A stretch of DNA of 35,410 bases from Bacteroidales bacterium (GCA_028689615.1 JAQVCV010000052.1:1-35410), one strand, 5' to 3'. Shown: positions 15,215-23,547, numbered from the stretch's first letter. The notes: generated by a model from the sequence alone, not told the origin. Program-made: numbers and translations.

Positions 15215-16501
15215 ATGAGATACATATTTAACTTTCCCGACATCGGCGAAGGGCTTGATGAAGGAACCATCGCCGAATGGTATGTGCAGAAAGGACAGAA
15301 GATAGAATCGGGTCAGCCTTTGGTGAACATGGAGACCGACAAGGTGGTGACCGATATACCCTCCCCGAAATCAGGAGTGATTGCCGCTGTTTATGGCAAA
15401 GTGGGAGAGACAATTCATGTGGGTTCTCCTCTGGTTGAGATTGAAATAGAAGGTGTTGATGGTGCTGCTGCTCAGCAGGAGGCGCTCAAAACCGAGCCAG
15501 TGGCCGAGGAGGGAGCCGGCGTGGTTGGAACCCTCGAAGTAGCCGGTAACAGTGCTTATCTCCCTTCCAGCAACGAAGGACTTGATGCAAAGAGTGAAAC
15601 CAGGCATGAGGGAAAACCTGCCAAAAAGGCTTTAGCCACTCCGGTAGCCCGTGCTATGGCCCGCGATCTGGGGGTTGACATTAACAAAATTACCGGAACC
15701 GGTCCAAGCGGCAGGGTGACCACCCACGACATCGAGAAATTCGTGAGCAAGGCTCAAAAAGCTTCTCCGCCCGACGCTTCGATACCTCAAGGGATTGAAG
15801 AGGGTCCCAGGGTAGAATATGAAAACCTGAGCCAGATACGAAAGACCATCGCCAAAAACATGGTTCAGTCTAAGCACAATGCTGCTCACATGACTGTGTT
15901 CGACGAGGTGGAGGTTTCAGAACTGATGCGAATCCGCGAAAAATACAAGCCGCTACTTGCTGCCGATGGCATCAAACTGAGCTATCTCCCCTTTGTGCTC
16001 AAGGCTGTAGCCATGGCTTTGAAGCACCACAAAACCCTCAATTCACAAATGGATCTCGACAACAACCGGATGATATACAAGAAATATTACAACATCGGGA
16101 TTGCTGTTGATACTGAAGACGGGTTGGTTGTTCCGGTTATTCGTGATGTCGATCGGTTGTCGATAAGCCAGATTGCCTCCAGGTTGAATGATATATCGGA
16201 AAAGGCCCGCAACCGTAAGCTTACCCTCGACGATATGAAGGATGGAACATTCACTGTAACCAACTATGGGAGCATAGGCGGCCAGTTTGCAGTTCCGGTA
16301 ATCAATTACCCGCAAGCCGCTATTCTTGGTATAGGCCGGATGGTTACCAAGCCGGTGGTAAAGGGCGATGATTTGGTGAAGGGTAGCGTGATGCCGCTGT
16401 CGTTGTCGGTCGATCACCGCATTGTTGACGGTGGCGAGGTTGCCCGGTTCCTCAACAGGGTGATGGCTTTTATCGACGATCCTGTTTCGTTGATTATGTA
16501 G
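15215..16501 (+). CDS. pdhC: Dihydrolipoamide acyltransferase, E2 component of the 2-oxo acid dehydrogenase complex
   Basis: The 428-residue protein has all three E2 parts. A single lipoyl domain (1-80) carries the lipoylated Lys43 in METDKVVTD. An acidic/Ala-rich linker (80-138) leads to a peripheral-subunit-binding domain (139-177, ATPVARAMARDLGVDINKITG ...), which docks E1 or E3. A second linker leads to the catalytic domain (~203-428) with the active-site DHRIVDG at 400-406 (His401). It transfers the acyl group from lipoyl to CoA and forms the structural core. One lipoyl domain is the Gram-positive-like arrangement. There is no clear terminator after it; E3 follows after 78 bp. Confidence 0.93.
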   Translation: MRYIFNFPDIGEGLDEGTIAEWYVQKGQKIESGQPLVNMETDKVVTDIPSPKSGVIAAVYGKVGETIHVGSPLVEIEIEGVDGAAAQQEALKTEPVAEEGAGVVGTLEVAGNSAYLPSSNEGLDAKSETRHEGKPAKKALATPVARAMARDLGVDINKITGTGPSGRVTTHDIEKFVSKAQKASPPDASIPQGIEEGPRVEYENLSQIRKTIAKNMVQSKHNAAHMTVFDEVEVSELMRIREKYKPLLAADGIKLSYLPFVLKAVAMALKHHKTLNSQMDLDNNRMIYKKYYNIGIAVDTEDGLVVPVIRDVDRLSISQIASRLNDISEKARNRKLTLDDMKDGTFTVTNYGSIGGQFAVPVINYPQAAILGIGRMVTKPVVKGDDLVKGSVMPLSLSVDHRIVDGGEVARFLNRVMAFIDDPVSLIM

Positions 16502-16551
16502 CAACTGTTGAACGGTTATATAAATTGCCGAACGGGTTGTTTTTTTAAGAG

Positions 16552-16559
16552 TAAATTTG
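16552..16559 (+). promoter_or_regulatory. Possible internal -7 element before E3
   Basis: TAAATTTG matches TAnnTTTG and lies 20 bp before the E3 start. The nearest upstream TTG triplets are 12 or 24 bp away, outside or at the edge of the usual spacing, so this is only a weak candidate for an internal promoter. Confidence 0.3.
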
Positions 16560-16579
16560 TTTAAGAAATTGTAAACCAT

Positions 16580-17938
16580 ATGAAATACGATATTATCATC
16601 GTTGGAGCCGGTCCCGCCGGTTATGTGGCAGCCATCAGAGCTGGTCAGCTGGGTCTGAAGGTGGCGCTTGTTGAGAAATCGGCAGTGGGGGGAATGTGTT
16701 TAAATTGGGGGTGTATCCCGTCGAAGGCCTTGATAGAGAGTGCAAAATTGTATAAACGGATCAAAAACGATGCCGCCACTTTCGGAATCGAGGGGATCGA
16801 CAAAATGAAGCTTAGTTTTAACTGGAAACAGGCTACCGAGCGTGCCTCTCAAATAGTAAAGAGGCTTACCAACGGGGTGAGTTTCCTGCTAAAAAAGAAT
16901 GGAGTTGAGGTGATTCAGGGCAAAGCCCGGATTACTTCGGCCACCACCGTTACGGTAGAAAACAGGAGCCTCGAAGCCAATCACATCATTCTGGCTACAG
17001 GTTCCTATCACGAACCGCTTAAAGCCAAGTTGCCGTCGGAGAAGGTGGTGGAACTCAACCGTTTTTTTGCTCTCGACGAATTGCCTAAAAGCATTGTGGT
17101 GGTTGGCGAAAGTTCCATAGCCGTTGAACTGGCCCAGTTTTTCGCGCTGATCGACCGCAATGTAACACTGGCTGTACCCGGCGAGCGAATCATGCCTCTG
17201 GCCGATGAGTATCTGGCCAATTACATGACAGGTAAACTGAAGAAGGACAAAATCAACCTGATTTTTAACGTAGGCGATGCCTCTGATGAGAGCCGGTTTG
17301 AGGGTGATGAGTTGGTAATTGGAAGCCATCGTGTGAAATGCGATCTGGTAATCAACAGCAAGAGTCGGAAAGGTGTGGTTCCGGAAATGGATGTTGATGT
17401 CAGGGTTTCCAATGGGTTTGTTGTTACCGATGAGCATTTCCGTACCAGCGTCCAGGGCGTTTTCGCCATCGGCGATGTTAACGGATTGAGCATGTTTGCT
17501 CATGTGGGGTCTGCGCAGGGGTTGCACGTGGTGAACTATATTAAAGGGATCAGGGAGCCATTGGATATGAATGCTATTCCGATGAATATGTACTCCGATC
17601 CTGAGATAGCACAAATTGGTCGCACCGAGGCTCAATTGCGTGAAGAGGAGATTGCATACAAAGTGAGCGAGTTTCCTCTGTCGGCCAATGGAAAAGCTTT
17701 GGCCGAAGGCTATACCGAAGGATTTGTGAGGATGCTCTCGGAAGAAAAATACGGACAGGTGCTTGGCGTGCAGATCGCAGCACCCAATGCTACCGATATG
17801 ATTGCTGAGGCAGCCGCCTTTATGTCGGTTGAATCAACTATCTACGATGTTGCCAAAACGGTTCATGCTCACCCTACCATCTCGGAGGTGTTCATGGAGG
17901 CCGGTTTTGGAGCGGTGGACAAGCCCATCCACATGTAA
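16580..17938 (+). CDS. lpdA: Dihydrolipoamide dehydrogenase-like flavoprotein, E3 component
   Basis: The 452-residue protein is a two-dinucleotide-binding-domain disulfide oxidoreductase. The FAD motif GAGPAG (9-14), redox disulfide C40-LNWG-C45, FAD motif FAIGDV (295-300) and C-terminal active-site HAHPTISE (His431, Glu436) are intact. The family role is reoxidation of E2 dihydrolipoamide with NAD+. Two places depart from the family: the NAD-binding glycine motif (GGGxIG in relatives) reads G176-E-S-S-I-A181, and the usual GRxPN segment reads SRKGVVPE (262-269). NAD binding may be altered or weak. It is at the operon end, followed by a terminator. Position favours E3; a diverged disulfide reductase is the alternative. 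Confidence 0.88.
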   Translation: MKYDIIIVGAGPAGYVAAIRAGQLGLKVALVEKSAVGGMCLNWGCIPSKALIESAKLYKRIKNDAATFGIEGIDKMKLSFNWKQATERASQIVKRLTNGVSFLLKKNGVEVIQGKARITSATTVTVENRSLEANHIILATGSYHEPLKAKLPSEKVVELNRFFALDELPKSIVVVGESSIAVELAQFFALIDRNVTLAVPGERIMPLADEYLANYMTGKLKKDKINLIFNVGDASDESRFEGDELVIGSHRVKCDLVINSKSRKGVVPEMDVDVRVSNGFVVTDEHFRTSVQGVFAIGDVNGLSMFAHVGSAQGLHVVNYIKGIREPLDMNAIPMNMYSDPEIAQIGRTEAQLREEEIAYKVSEFPLSANGKALAEGYTEGFVRMLSEEKYGQVLGVQIAAPNATDMIAEAAAFMSVESTIYDVAKTVHAHPTISEVFMEAGFGAVDKPIHM

Positions 17939-17980
17939 ACGAAACGGCGGGATACTGCCGTCATTGGGGGTTTTAAACAG

Positions 17981-18017
17981 AAAGCTGCTACCTTAGGGGG
18001 CAGCTTTCGATCTTTTT
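17981..18017 (+). terminator. Rho-independent terminator after E3
   Basis: AAAGCTGC (17981-17988) pairs with GCAGCTTT (18000-18007), closed by an inner CC/GG pair, and is followed within a few bases by TCTTTTTT. It lies 43 bp after the E3 stop and separates the dehydrogenase operon from the ATPase/RloB pair. Confidence 0.7.
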
Positions 18018-18073
18018 TAGGGGTTTATTTGAGAAAAAATCGAAAAAAGTGATGAAAAAGCAAAAAAAAGAGG

Positions 18074-18081
18074 TATCTTTG
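18074..18081 (+). promoter_or_regulatory. -7 element for the AAA ATPase/RloB pair
   Basis: TATCTTTG matches TAnnTTTG, 17 bp before the ATG at 18099, implying a very short leader of about 12 nt that includes AAGGA at 18091-18095. No TTG lies at a normal distance upstream. Confidence 0.4.
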
Positions 18082-18098
18082 TGGGAAAATAAGGAAAT

Positions 18099-19400
18099 AT
18101 GATTTGTGAATTTAGTGTCAGGAATTTCCGGTCGGTTAAAAGCCTTCAGACTGTTAGTCTTGAGGCCATGCCGATTAAATCGCGAGATGAGCAAACCGAC
18201 CACAACAGCGTTGCAGAGGTAACGCGTGGGTTGTCGCTTCTTAGAAGCTGTGGCATTTACGGGGCGAATGGCAGTGGAAAGAGTAATCTGATAAAAGCAT
18301 TACAGGCAATGCAACGTTTTGTTGCCGAATCGATGAAAGATGAGTATGCTTTGCGATTGGCTTACAATCCTTTTGTGCTTGATCAGTCGTCGGAATCGGA
18401 GCCTGTTTTTTTTCAGGTTGTTTTTTGGGTAGAAGGGGTCAGATACCGCTATGGTTTTGAATTGATGTCGGACAGGGTGAAAAGCGAATGGTTGTTTGCT
18501 GTTTTGGTGAAGAAGGAGGTTATGCTTTTTACTCGTTTCGATGCGGCGTTTACCCTAAGCCATAAATGGTTTCCTGAGGGGAAGGGTTTGGAGGCAAAAA
18601 CCAGTCTGACCAATTTGTTTGTTAATGTCGCGGGCAGCTACAACGGGCTTCATGCGCGTAGGGTACGCAATTTCTTTCTTCGCGATCTGTTGGTGAGCGG
18701 GGGAGATTCTGATTCGGTTTTGCGTGGTTTCACCGTTGATTATCTTCAGGATGAAGAGTCGAGGCGGAAAATTGTTGATTTTTTAAATCTGGCCGATTTT
18801 GGTTTTAAAGACATCAGGCTTAAGCAAACGCGGCTGGTGGATGATGCAGGACGGAGTCTTGGCAGTCTGGTTCAGGAGGGGAGGTTTGTTGATCCTTTGT
18901 TGGTTATTACCGAGCGTGACGTTTTTGACGAGCAGGGGAACCGGGTGGCTAGTAGGTCTATGCTGATGGACGAAAACGAGTCGGCTGGTACTGTCAAAAT
19001 GTTTAATTACAGCGGTGCAGTGCTGAATGCCTTGGAAAGGGGGTCGGTTGTGGTGCTGGATGAGTTTGATTCTAAAATGCACCCCATGCTAACTCTCAGG
19101 ATGATCGAGATGTTTAATTCTTGTGAGATCAATAAAAGGGGTGCTCAACTTGTTTTTGTTACACACGATACGAACCTCTTAAATGGTAGTCTTTTGCGGC
19201 GTGATCAGATTTATTTTGCCGAAAAGAACAGCCGCAATGAAACTTATTTTTATTCGCTTGCCGATTTTAAGGGTGTTAGAAACGATGCTTCTTATGGGAA
19301 GGACTATATCAGGGGGAAATATGGCGCGGTTCCTTTTTTGGGGGATTTTTCTGCTTTGTTTGATTCTGATTTTTCAAAGGAGCAGGGTTCAGTATCATGA
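18099..19400 (+). CDS. AAA/ABC-type ATPase (RloA/AbiLi-like), putative phage-defence ATPase
   Basis: The 433-residue protein is an SMC/ABC-class ATPase of the AAA_15/AAA_21 type. It begins with FSVRNFRSVKS, has Walker A GANGSGKS (55-62), a signature-like ESAGT (294-298), Walker B VVVLDEFD (317-324) and a switch histidine in FVTHDTNLL (353-361). The middle (~100-290) is a variable insertion. This layout is shared with RloA, AbiLi, AriA and the ATPase half of OLD nucleases. It overlaps the RloB gene by 4 bp (ATGA, 19397-19400), which strongly implies a two-gene system. Known relatives sense phage or damage and control the partner effector. A defence role here is inference from the pairing. Confidence 0.88.
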   Translation: MICEFSVRNFRSVKSLQTVSLEAMPIKSRDEQTDHNSVAEVTRGLSLLRSCGIYGANGSGKSNLIKALQAMQRFVAESMKDEYALRLAYNPFVLDQSSESEPVFFQVVFWVEGVRYRYGFELMSDRVKSEWLFAVLVKKEVMLFTRFDAAFTLSHKWFPEGKGLEAKTSLTNLFVNVAGSYNGLHARRVRNFFLRDLLVSGGDSDSVLRGFTVDYLQDEESRRKIVDFLNLADFGFKDIRLKQTRLVDDAGRSLGSLVQEGRFVDPLLVITERDVFDEQGNRVASRSMLMDENESAGTVKMFNYSGAVLNALERGSVVVLDEFDSKMHPMLTLRMIEMFNSCEINKRGAQLVFVTHDTNLLNGSLLRRDQIYFAEKNSRNETYFYSLADFKGVRNDASYGKDYIRGKYGAVPFLGDFSALFDSDFSKEQGSVS

Positions 19401-20089
19401 AAAGGGTTAAGGTGTCTGATGCCGACAAGCCGTGGGCTGTCAGGGCGAAAACGGGTCGTGCCGCGTCGGGTCGTTTTCGTGTTAAGAATTTGTTCAGGAT
19501 TTTTTGCGAGGGTGAAAATACCGAGCCTCTTTATTTGAAGGGTTTCCCTGTTAATACCGAAACGCACGTGGAGGTTGTCGGGCTGGGGCGGGGCAAATCG
19601 GCGTTGGTAAGGGAGGTGATTTCCCGACTTAAAAGAGACGGTATGCTGAGCCGCCAGGAAAACTACGACGCGGATCGGCAGATTTGGGTGGTTTTTGATA
19701 TGGATTGCCGCGGTGTGGACTCTGATTTTGCTGATTTTGATCAGGCTGTTGCTTTGGCGTCCCAACATGGTTTGAGGGTAGCCTGGTCGAACGATGCTTT
19801 TGAATTGTGGTTCGTGCTTCACTACAAATACCTTGATTCTGCTTTGTCGCGCGAGCAGTATTATGAGCTTCTGTCGGGCTATTTATGCCACGATTATAAA
19901 AGTGAGGGTAAACGCAAGGATTTTTGCACCGGTCTGTATAAAAGGTTGCTTGCTGATCAAGCTGTCGCAATCAGAAATGCCTCAAAACTTTTCGAATCGT
20001 GGCATTCAGGGGTTCCTTTTAGCAAGCGCAATCCATCTACTGCGGTGTTTCATCTGGTTGCCGAACTAAACCGGTGTCTGAAACCTTGA
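19397..20089 (+). CDS. RloB-like protein (Toprim-like effector)
   Basis: The 230-residue protein matches the RloB family (PF13707): a basic N-terminus, FRIFCEGENTEPLYLKGF (33-50, with E38/E40 like the Toprim catalytic Glu), VVEVVG-like strand, WVVFDMDC (97-104, the DxD at 101-103) and the conserved SNDAFELWFVLHY (131-143). RloB is related to Toprim folds of OLD-type nucleases and is paired with an ATPase in RloAB and AbiL abortive-infection systems. It is therefore the likely toxic or nucleolytic partner of the upstream ATPase, with which it overlaps by 4 bp. Activity in this organism is not shown by the sequence. Confidence 0.87.
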   Translation: MKRVKVSDADKPWAVRAKTGRAASGRFRVKNLFRIFCEGENTEPLYLKGFPVNTETHVEVVGLGRGKSALVREVISRLKRDGMLSRQENYDADRQIWVVFDMDCRGVDSDFADFDQAVALASQHGLRVAWSNDAFELWFVLHYKYLDSALSREQYYELLSGYLCHDYKSEGKRKDFCTGLYKRLLADQAVAIRNASKLFESWHSGVPFSKRNPSTAVFHLVAELNRCLKP

Positions 20090-20113
20090 GTGTTGGTTGT
20101 AATACAAAAAAAT

Positions 20114-20734
20114 ATGTCTGTACCTTTAAATTATTCACTTCCCGATAGCCGCCTGTTAACCAGCCCGCTATTGCCAGCCATGGAGCTTTGGCAGCCCGAT
20201 CAGGTTTACGTGGTTTTGGGCCGGAGCAACCAGCCAGAGTCATCGGTTTTTATGGATCGGGTTGTGGCTGATGATGTTGTTTTACTAAAAAGGCCATCTG
20301 GCGGCGAGTCTGTGGTTCTTACTCCGGCCACTCTTGTGGTGGCTTTTGCCGACAGTTTGGAAAGGTTCCCAGTGGCTCGGCAGTTTTTCGCGTTTTGCAA
20401 CTCGGTGTTGCTCGATGCTTTTGCAGGTGTTGGTATTGAAGGGCTTTCGCAACGTGGAATCAGCGATATTTCTCAAAACGGGATGAAAATTGTGGGCTCT
20501 TCGATGTACAAGGGTTCCGACAGGTTGTTTTATCACGCGGTGATCAACGTTGCTGAGTTGCCTGGAACCATTGCGTGGTACCTGAAACATCCTTCGCGCG
20601 AACCCGATTACCGTGTGGGGCGTCGTCATGAGGATTTTATAATTTCGTTGCGCCAGTTGGGTTTCCGGGGTTCGTTCGAGGAGTTGGAAAAGGTGATTGC
20701 CGACACCTGGAGGCGAATGACTTTGCCGGCCTAG
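20114..20734 (+). CDS. Divergent lipoate-protein ligase A family (BPL_LplA_LipB fold) protein
   Basis: The 206-residue protein has the family order of LplA: YVVLGRSNQ (32-40), KRPSGGESVVL (59-69, equivalent to RRxSGGGAVxH), GISDISQNGMKIVGSS (115-130, with the conserved Lys125 of GRKIxGSA), FYHAVINV (139-146) and DYRVGRRHEDF (165-175). The third Gly of the SGGG loop is Glu65. Members attach lipoate or octanoate to E2-type lipoyl domains; the dehydrogenase operon upstream supplies such a target at Lys43 of E2. I start at the ATG at 20114; the frame reaches a GTG at 20090. It follows RloB by 24 bp and its stop overlaps the convergent response-regulator stop in CTAG. Biotin-ligase-like activity cannot be excluded. 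Confidence 0.7.
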   Translation: MSVPLNYSLPDSRLLTSPLLPAMELWQPDQVYVVLGRSNQPESSVFMDRVVADDVVLLKRPSGGESVVLTPATLVVAFADSLERFPVARQFFAFCNSVLLDAFAGVGIEGLSQRGISDISQNGMKIVGSSMYKGSDRLFYHAVINVAELPGTIAWYLKHPSREPDYRVGRRHEDFIISLRQLGFRGSFEELEKVIADTWRRMTLPA

Positions 20735-21462
20735 CCCTGCATGGCTTTGAGGAAGTCGTCTTTGCGGCGCCTGCTGACTTCCAGTTGGGTGCCGTCGTCA
20801 AGGGTTACGGTTCCCCCTTCGCCGCGCTTGTACTTGCTGATGTATTTCAGGTTGATGACATCCGATTTGTGGATGCGGAAAAAGCCAAGGGGTTCGAGCA
20901 GCTCTTCGTAGTCTTTGAGGGTGCGCGAAACCAGGATTACCTGCCCCTGCCTTAGAAAGAACCGCGTGTAGTTGTTGTCGGACTGGCAGCGGACGATGTC
21001 GTCGGGTTTTACAAAATAGATTTCGTCGAGCGAGGGGAGGGCGAGCTTCTCTATTTGTTTGGCGTTTCCTAGAAGTACTTTGATTTTTTGTTGACGGTTT
21101 TCATCGGGTTTATGGAGCTTTTCAACAGCAGCCACAAGCAATTCGGGCGAAACGGGTTTGAGCAGGTAATCCACCGCGCTGTAGCGAAACGCGTTGATGG
21201 CAAAGGTGTCGTAAGCCGAAACAAAAACCACTCTGAACTGAACCTCCGTGAGTTGCGAAAGAAGATCGAAGCCTGTGCCGTCGGGCATCTGCACGTCGAG
21301 GAATACCAGATCGGGCTTGTGCTGTTCGATAAGCCCGAGCCCTTCGGCTACATGGGTGCCCTCTGCGGCAATTTTTATTGATGGACAATGCGTTTGGATC
21401 AACTGTCGAAGGTTGGCTCGCGCGGCTGGTTCGTCGTCAATCAGAAGGGTTTTATACATCAT
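20731..21462 (-). CDS. LytTR-family response regulator
   Basis: The 243-residue protein has a receiver domain (about 3-120) with the acidic pair D9-D10, phospho-acceptor Asp56 in LVFLDVQMPDG, the conserved Ser/Thr in VFVSAYD and Lys in LLKPVSPE. A LytTR DNA-binding domain follows (about 145-243; VKPDDIVRCQSDNNYTRFFL ... FFRIHKSDVINLKYISKY). It is the output partner of the histidine kinase just upstream on the same strand (27-bp gap). LytTR regulators typically bind imperfect direct repeats near target promoters. The target is unknown. The 3' end overlaps the stop of the lipoate-ligase-like gene. Confidence 0.95.
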   Translation of the reverse strand: MMYKTLLIDDEPAARANLRQLIQTHCPSIKIAAEGTHVAEGLGLIEQHKPDLVFLDVQMPDGTGFDLLSQLTEVQFRVVFVSAYDTFAINAFRYSAVDYLLKPVSPELLVAAVEKLHKPDENRQQKIKVLLGNAKQIEKLALPSLDEIYFVKPDDIVRCQSDNNYTRFFLRQGQVILVSRTLKDYEELLEPLGFFRIHKSDVINLKYISKYKRGEGGTVTLDDGTQLEVSRRRKDDFLKAMQG

Positions 21463-21489
21463 TAAATTATCAGGTTGTGTGAGAGTGGT

Positions 21490-23460
21490 TTATTCTGTCT
21501 CGAAGGGCATGGTTATCGCTACATGAGTCCCCGCGCAAGTTCCTTTCTCATTGGTTATGTCTGAAATTTCGGCGGTGTATTGTCCCCCGAACTGACTGCC
21601 GAGCAATTGAAGCCGTTCGGAGGTGAGTTGCATCCCGAGCGATTGGCGGTGCGTTGGCTTGGTTTCTATCTCGGCCGACCTGGTTCGGCCAATGCCGTTG
21701 TCGGTAACGGAAACCATCATGGTATCCTGCCTTTGTTCAAAGGATATGACTACCAGACCGTGATGGTTGGAATGTGCAATGCCATGTAGCAGAGCGTTTT
21801 CGACAAATGGTTGGACAAGCATCGGGGGGATGTAGGTGTTGTCGGGGTCGAGGGTTTCATCGCTTTCGAGTATGAAAGTGAATTTTTTGTCAAACCGCAT
21901 CTGCTCTATTTCGAGATAGAGTTGCAGGGTGCGTATTTCATCAGCAAGGCTTGTAAGGGTTTTTCGGGAGTTTTCGAGAATCAGCCGGATGAGTTCGGCA
22001 AATTTGGTGAGGAAGGTTTGTGCCGTGCGGCTGTTGTTTTCGGCAATGAAACTGTTGATGGAGTTCAGCGAGTTGAAGATGAAGTGTGGGCTCATTTGCG
22101 AACGCAGCAGACGCTGTTCGATCTCGAGGTTGAGTTTTTCGAGTTCGTTTTTGATGTTTTTTTGTTTCAGGCGGAAGCGGGTGTAGGCCAGCCAACCAGC
22201 CAGCAACAGCGATATTGCAATCAGCAGGGTATAAAGGAACAGATTCTTGTGGCGTTCAACCTCCAGCATCTGTATGGCTTTTTCCTGGGTGAGGAGCTTT
22301 ATTTCGTTCTCTTTCTTATCGGTTTCGTATTCGGTTCGCAGGATGGCCATCTCCTTGCGGCTGTTTTGGTTGAACAGGCTGTCGCGGGCAGCGGTGTAAT
22401 CGTGAAAAGTGGACAAGGCCTCCTTGTATTGCCCCTGCTTCTGGTGATAACGGTAGAGGTTCAGACTGGCATCGCGTTTGAGTACAAGGTCGTTTTGTTG
22501 CCTGGCCAGAGCAGCTCCGGTTGATAGATGCTGGAAAGCTGTGGCGTCGTTGTTGAGCATCATCAGGGCTTCGCCAAGCCTGATATGCGACATGGCCAGT
22601 CCAAAAGGGTATTGAATGGCCTGGCTTAACCCGAGGGCATGCTGGAAATTTTTTCGGGCACTGTCGTATTCTTTTCGCGCCAGATACACATCACCAATAT
22701 TGATATAGGAGTTCATAGAGGTCATTCGCATGCCACGCTTGAGGCTGATTTTGAGCGATTCGAAGTAGTTTGCCAGGGCTTTATCGGGCTTGCCTGTCTC
22801 TTTCAGCAATTCTCCGGCATTGTTGAGCAGCACGGCCATGCGAGTCGAGTCGCCCTGCTTGCGAAGCATCGCCAGGGCTTTTTGATAGTGCTCGAGTGCC
22901 ACGTCGTATTGCTTCCAATCGTAATACACGATTCCTATGTTGTTGGTGGTCAAAACCATTCCAACTGTATCGTGGCAGGCCGATGCTATTTTATACGATT
23001 CTTTGTAGTATTGAATGGCCAGCTTGTAGTTCCCCTCAAGTTTGGCCAGTATTCCTAAATTGTTTATTACCTGAATGATACCGGTTGTGTCGTGCAGTTG
23101 ATTTAAGATCGAGAATGAAGAATCGTAGTAAAAGCGAGCACTGTCGAAATTGCTGGTATTTGAATAGGCATTGCCTATCATATTGAGCGACATCGCTTCG
23201 CCCAGGTGGTTAGGAATGGCTTTGGCTGCCGCCAGCGCTTTTTTTCCATAATTAAGTGCCTGAGCTGTGTTGAATCGTACTGTCTGTTCCGAAAGCTTCA
23301 GGTAGTTTTTCATCCGTGAATCGTTGGGCAGTTGATCGCCTCGCGGGCTTTCCATCAGGGATTGGATCGAGTCAATCGCTTTTTTTTGAGCGGTGCCGGG
23401 TGTAACCACAGCCATGCACAGCAAAAGCAACAGTTCAGTGTAGTAATTTTTTAGTGCCAT
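21490..23460 (-). CDS. TPR-containing LytS-type sensor histidine kinase
   Basis: The product has 656 residues from the ATG at 23460; the frame reaches a TTG at 23472, which I consider less likely. It has an N-terminal signal peptide, then about six to seven tetratricopeptide repeats (roughly residues 85-360), a short coiled segment (~365-405), one transmembrane helix (~407-428), and a cytoplasmic kinase of the His_kinase family (PF06580) with phospho-acceptor His459 in RSQMSPHFIFNSLNS. The ATPase domain has the N box (ENALLHGIAHSNH) and G box (VTDNGIGR). The TPR sensor lies in the periplasm. It pairs with the LytTR regulator downstream. A consensus promoter lies upstream at 23556-23584. Confidence 0.94.
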   Translation of the reverse strand: MALKNYYTELLLLLCMAVVTPGTAQKKAIDSIQSLMESPRGDQLPNDSRMKNYLKLSEQTVRFNTAQALNYGKKALAAAKAIPNHLGEAMSLNMIGNAYSNTSNFDSARFYYDSSFSILNQLHDTTGIIQVINNLGILAKLEGNYKLAIQYYKESYKIASACHDTVGMVLTTNNIGIVYYDWKQYDVALEHYQKALAMLRKQGDSTRMAVLLNNAGELLKETGKPDKALANYFESLKISLKRGMRMTSMNSYINIGDVYLARKEYDSARKNFQHALGLSQAIQYPFGLAMSHIRLGEALMMLNNDATAFQHLSTGAALARQQNDLVLKRDASLNLYRYHQKQGQYKEALSTFHDYTAARDSLFNQNSRKEMAILRTEYETDKKENEIKLLTQEKAIQMLEVERHKNLFLYTLLIAISLLLAGWLAYTRFRLKQKNIKNELEKLNLEIEQRLLRSQMSPHFIFNSLNSINSFIAENNSRTAQTFLTKFAELIRLILENSRKTLTSLADEIRTLQLYLEIEQMRFDKKFTFILESDETLDPDNTYIPPMLVQPFVENALLHGIAHSNHHGLVVISFEQRQDTMMVSVTDNGIGRTRSAEIETKPTHRQSLGMQLTSERLQLLGSQFGGQYTAEISDITNEKGTCAGTHVAITMPFETE

Positions 23461-23516
23461 AGTCTCATTCAATTCAACCAGTAACCTGTCGTATGCCGCC
23501 GTTGGCTCATTGGGGC

Positions 23517-23547
23517 TTGTGCCAGGGTGGGCAAGGCGGTATTTTTG
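23517..23547 (+). promoter_or_regulatory. Promoter for the giant T9SS gene
   Basis: TTG (23517-23519) and TATTTTTG (23540-23547) are 20 bp apart, matching the Bacteroidota consensus on the plus strand. Transcription would start near 23553 and run towards the ATG at 23625. Confidence 0.55.
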
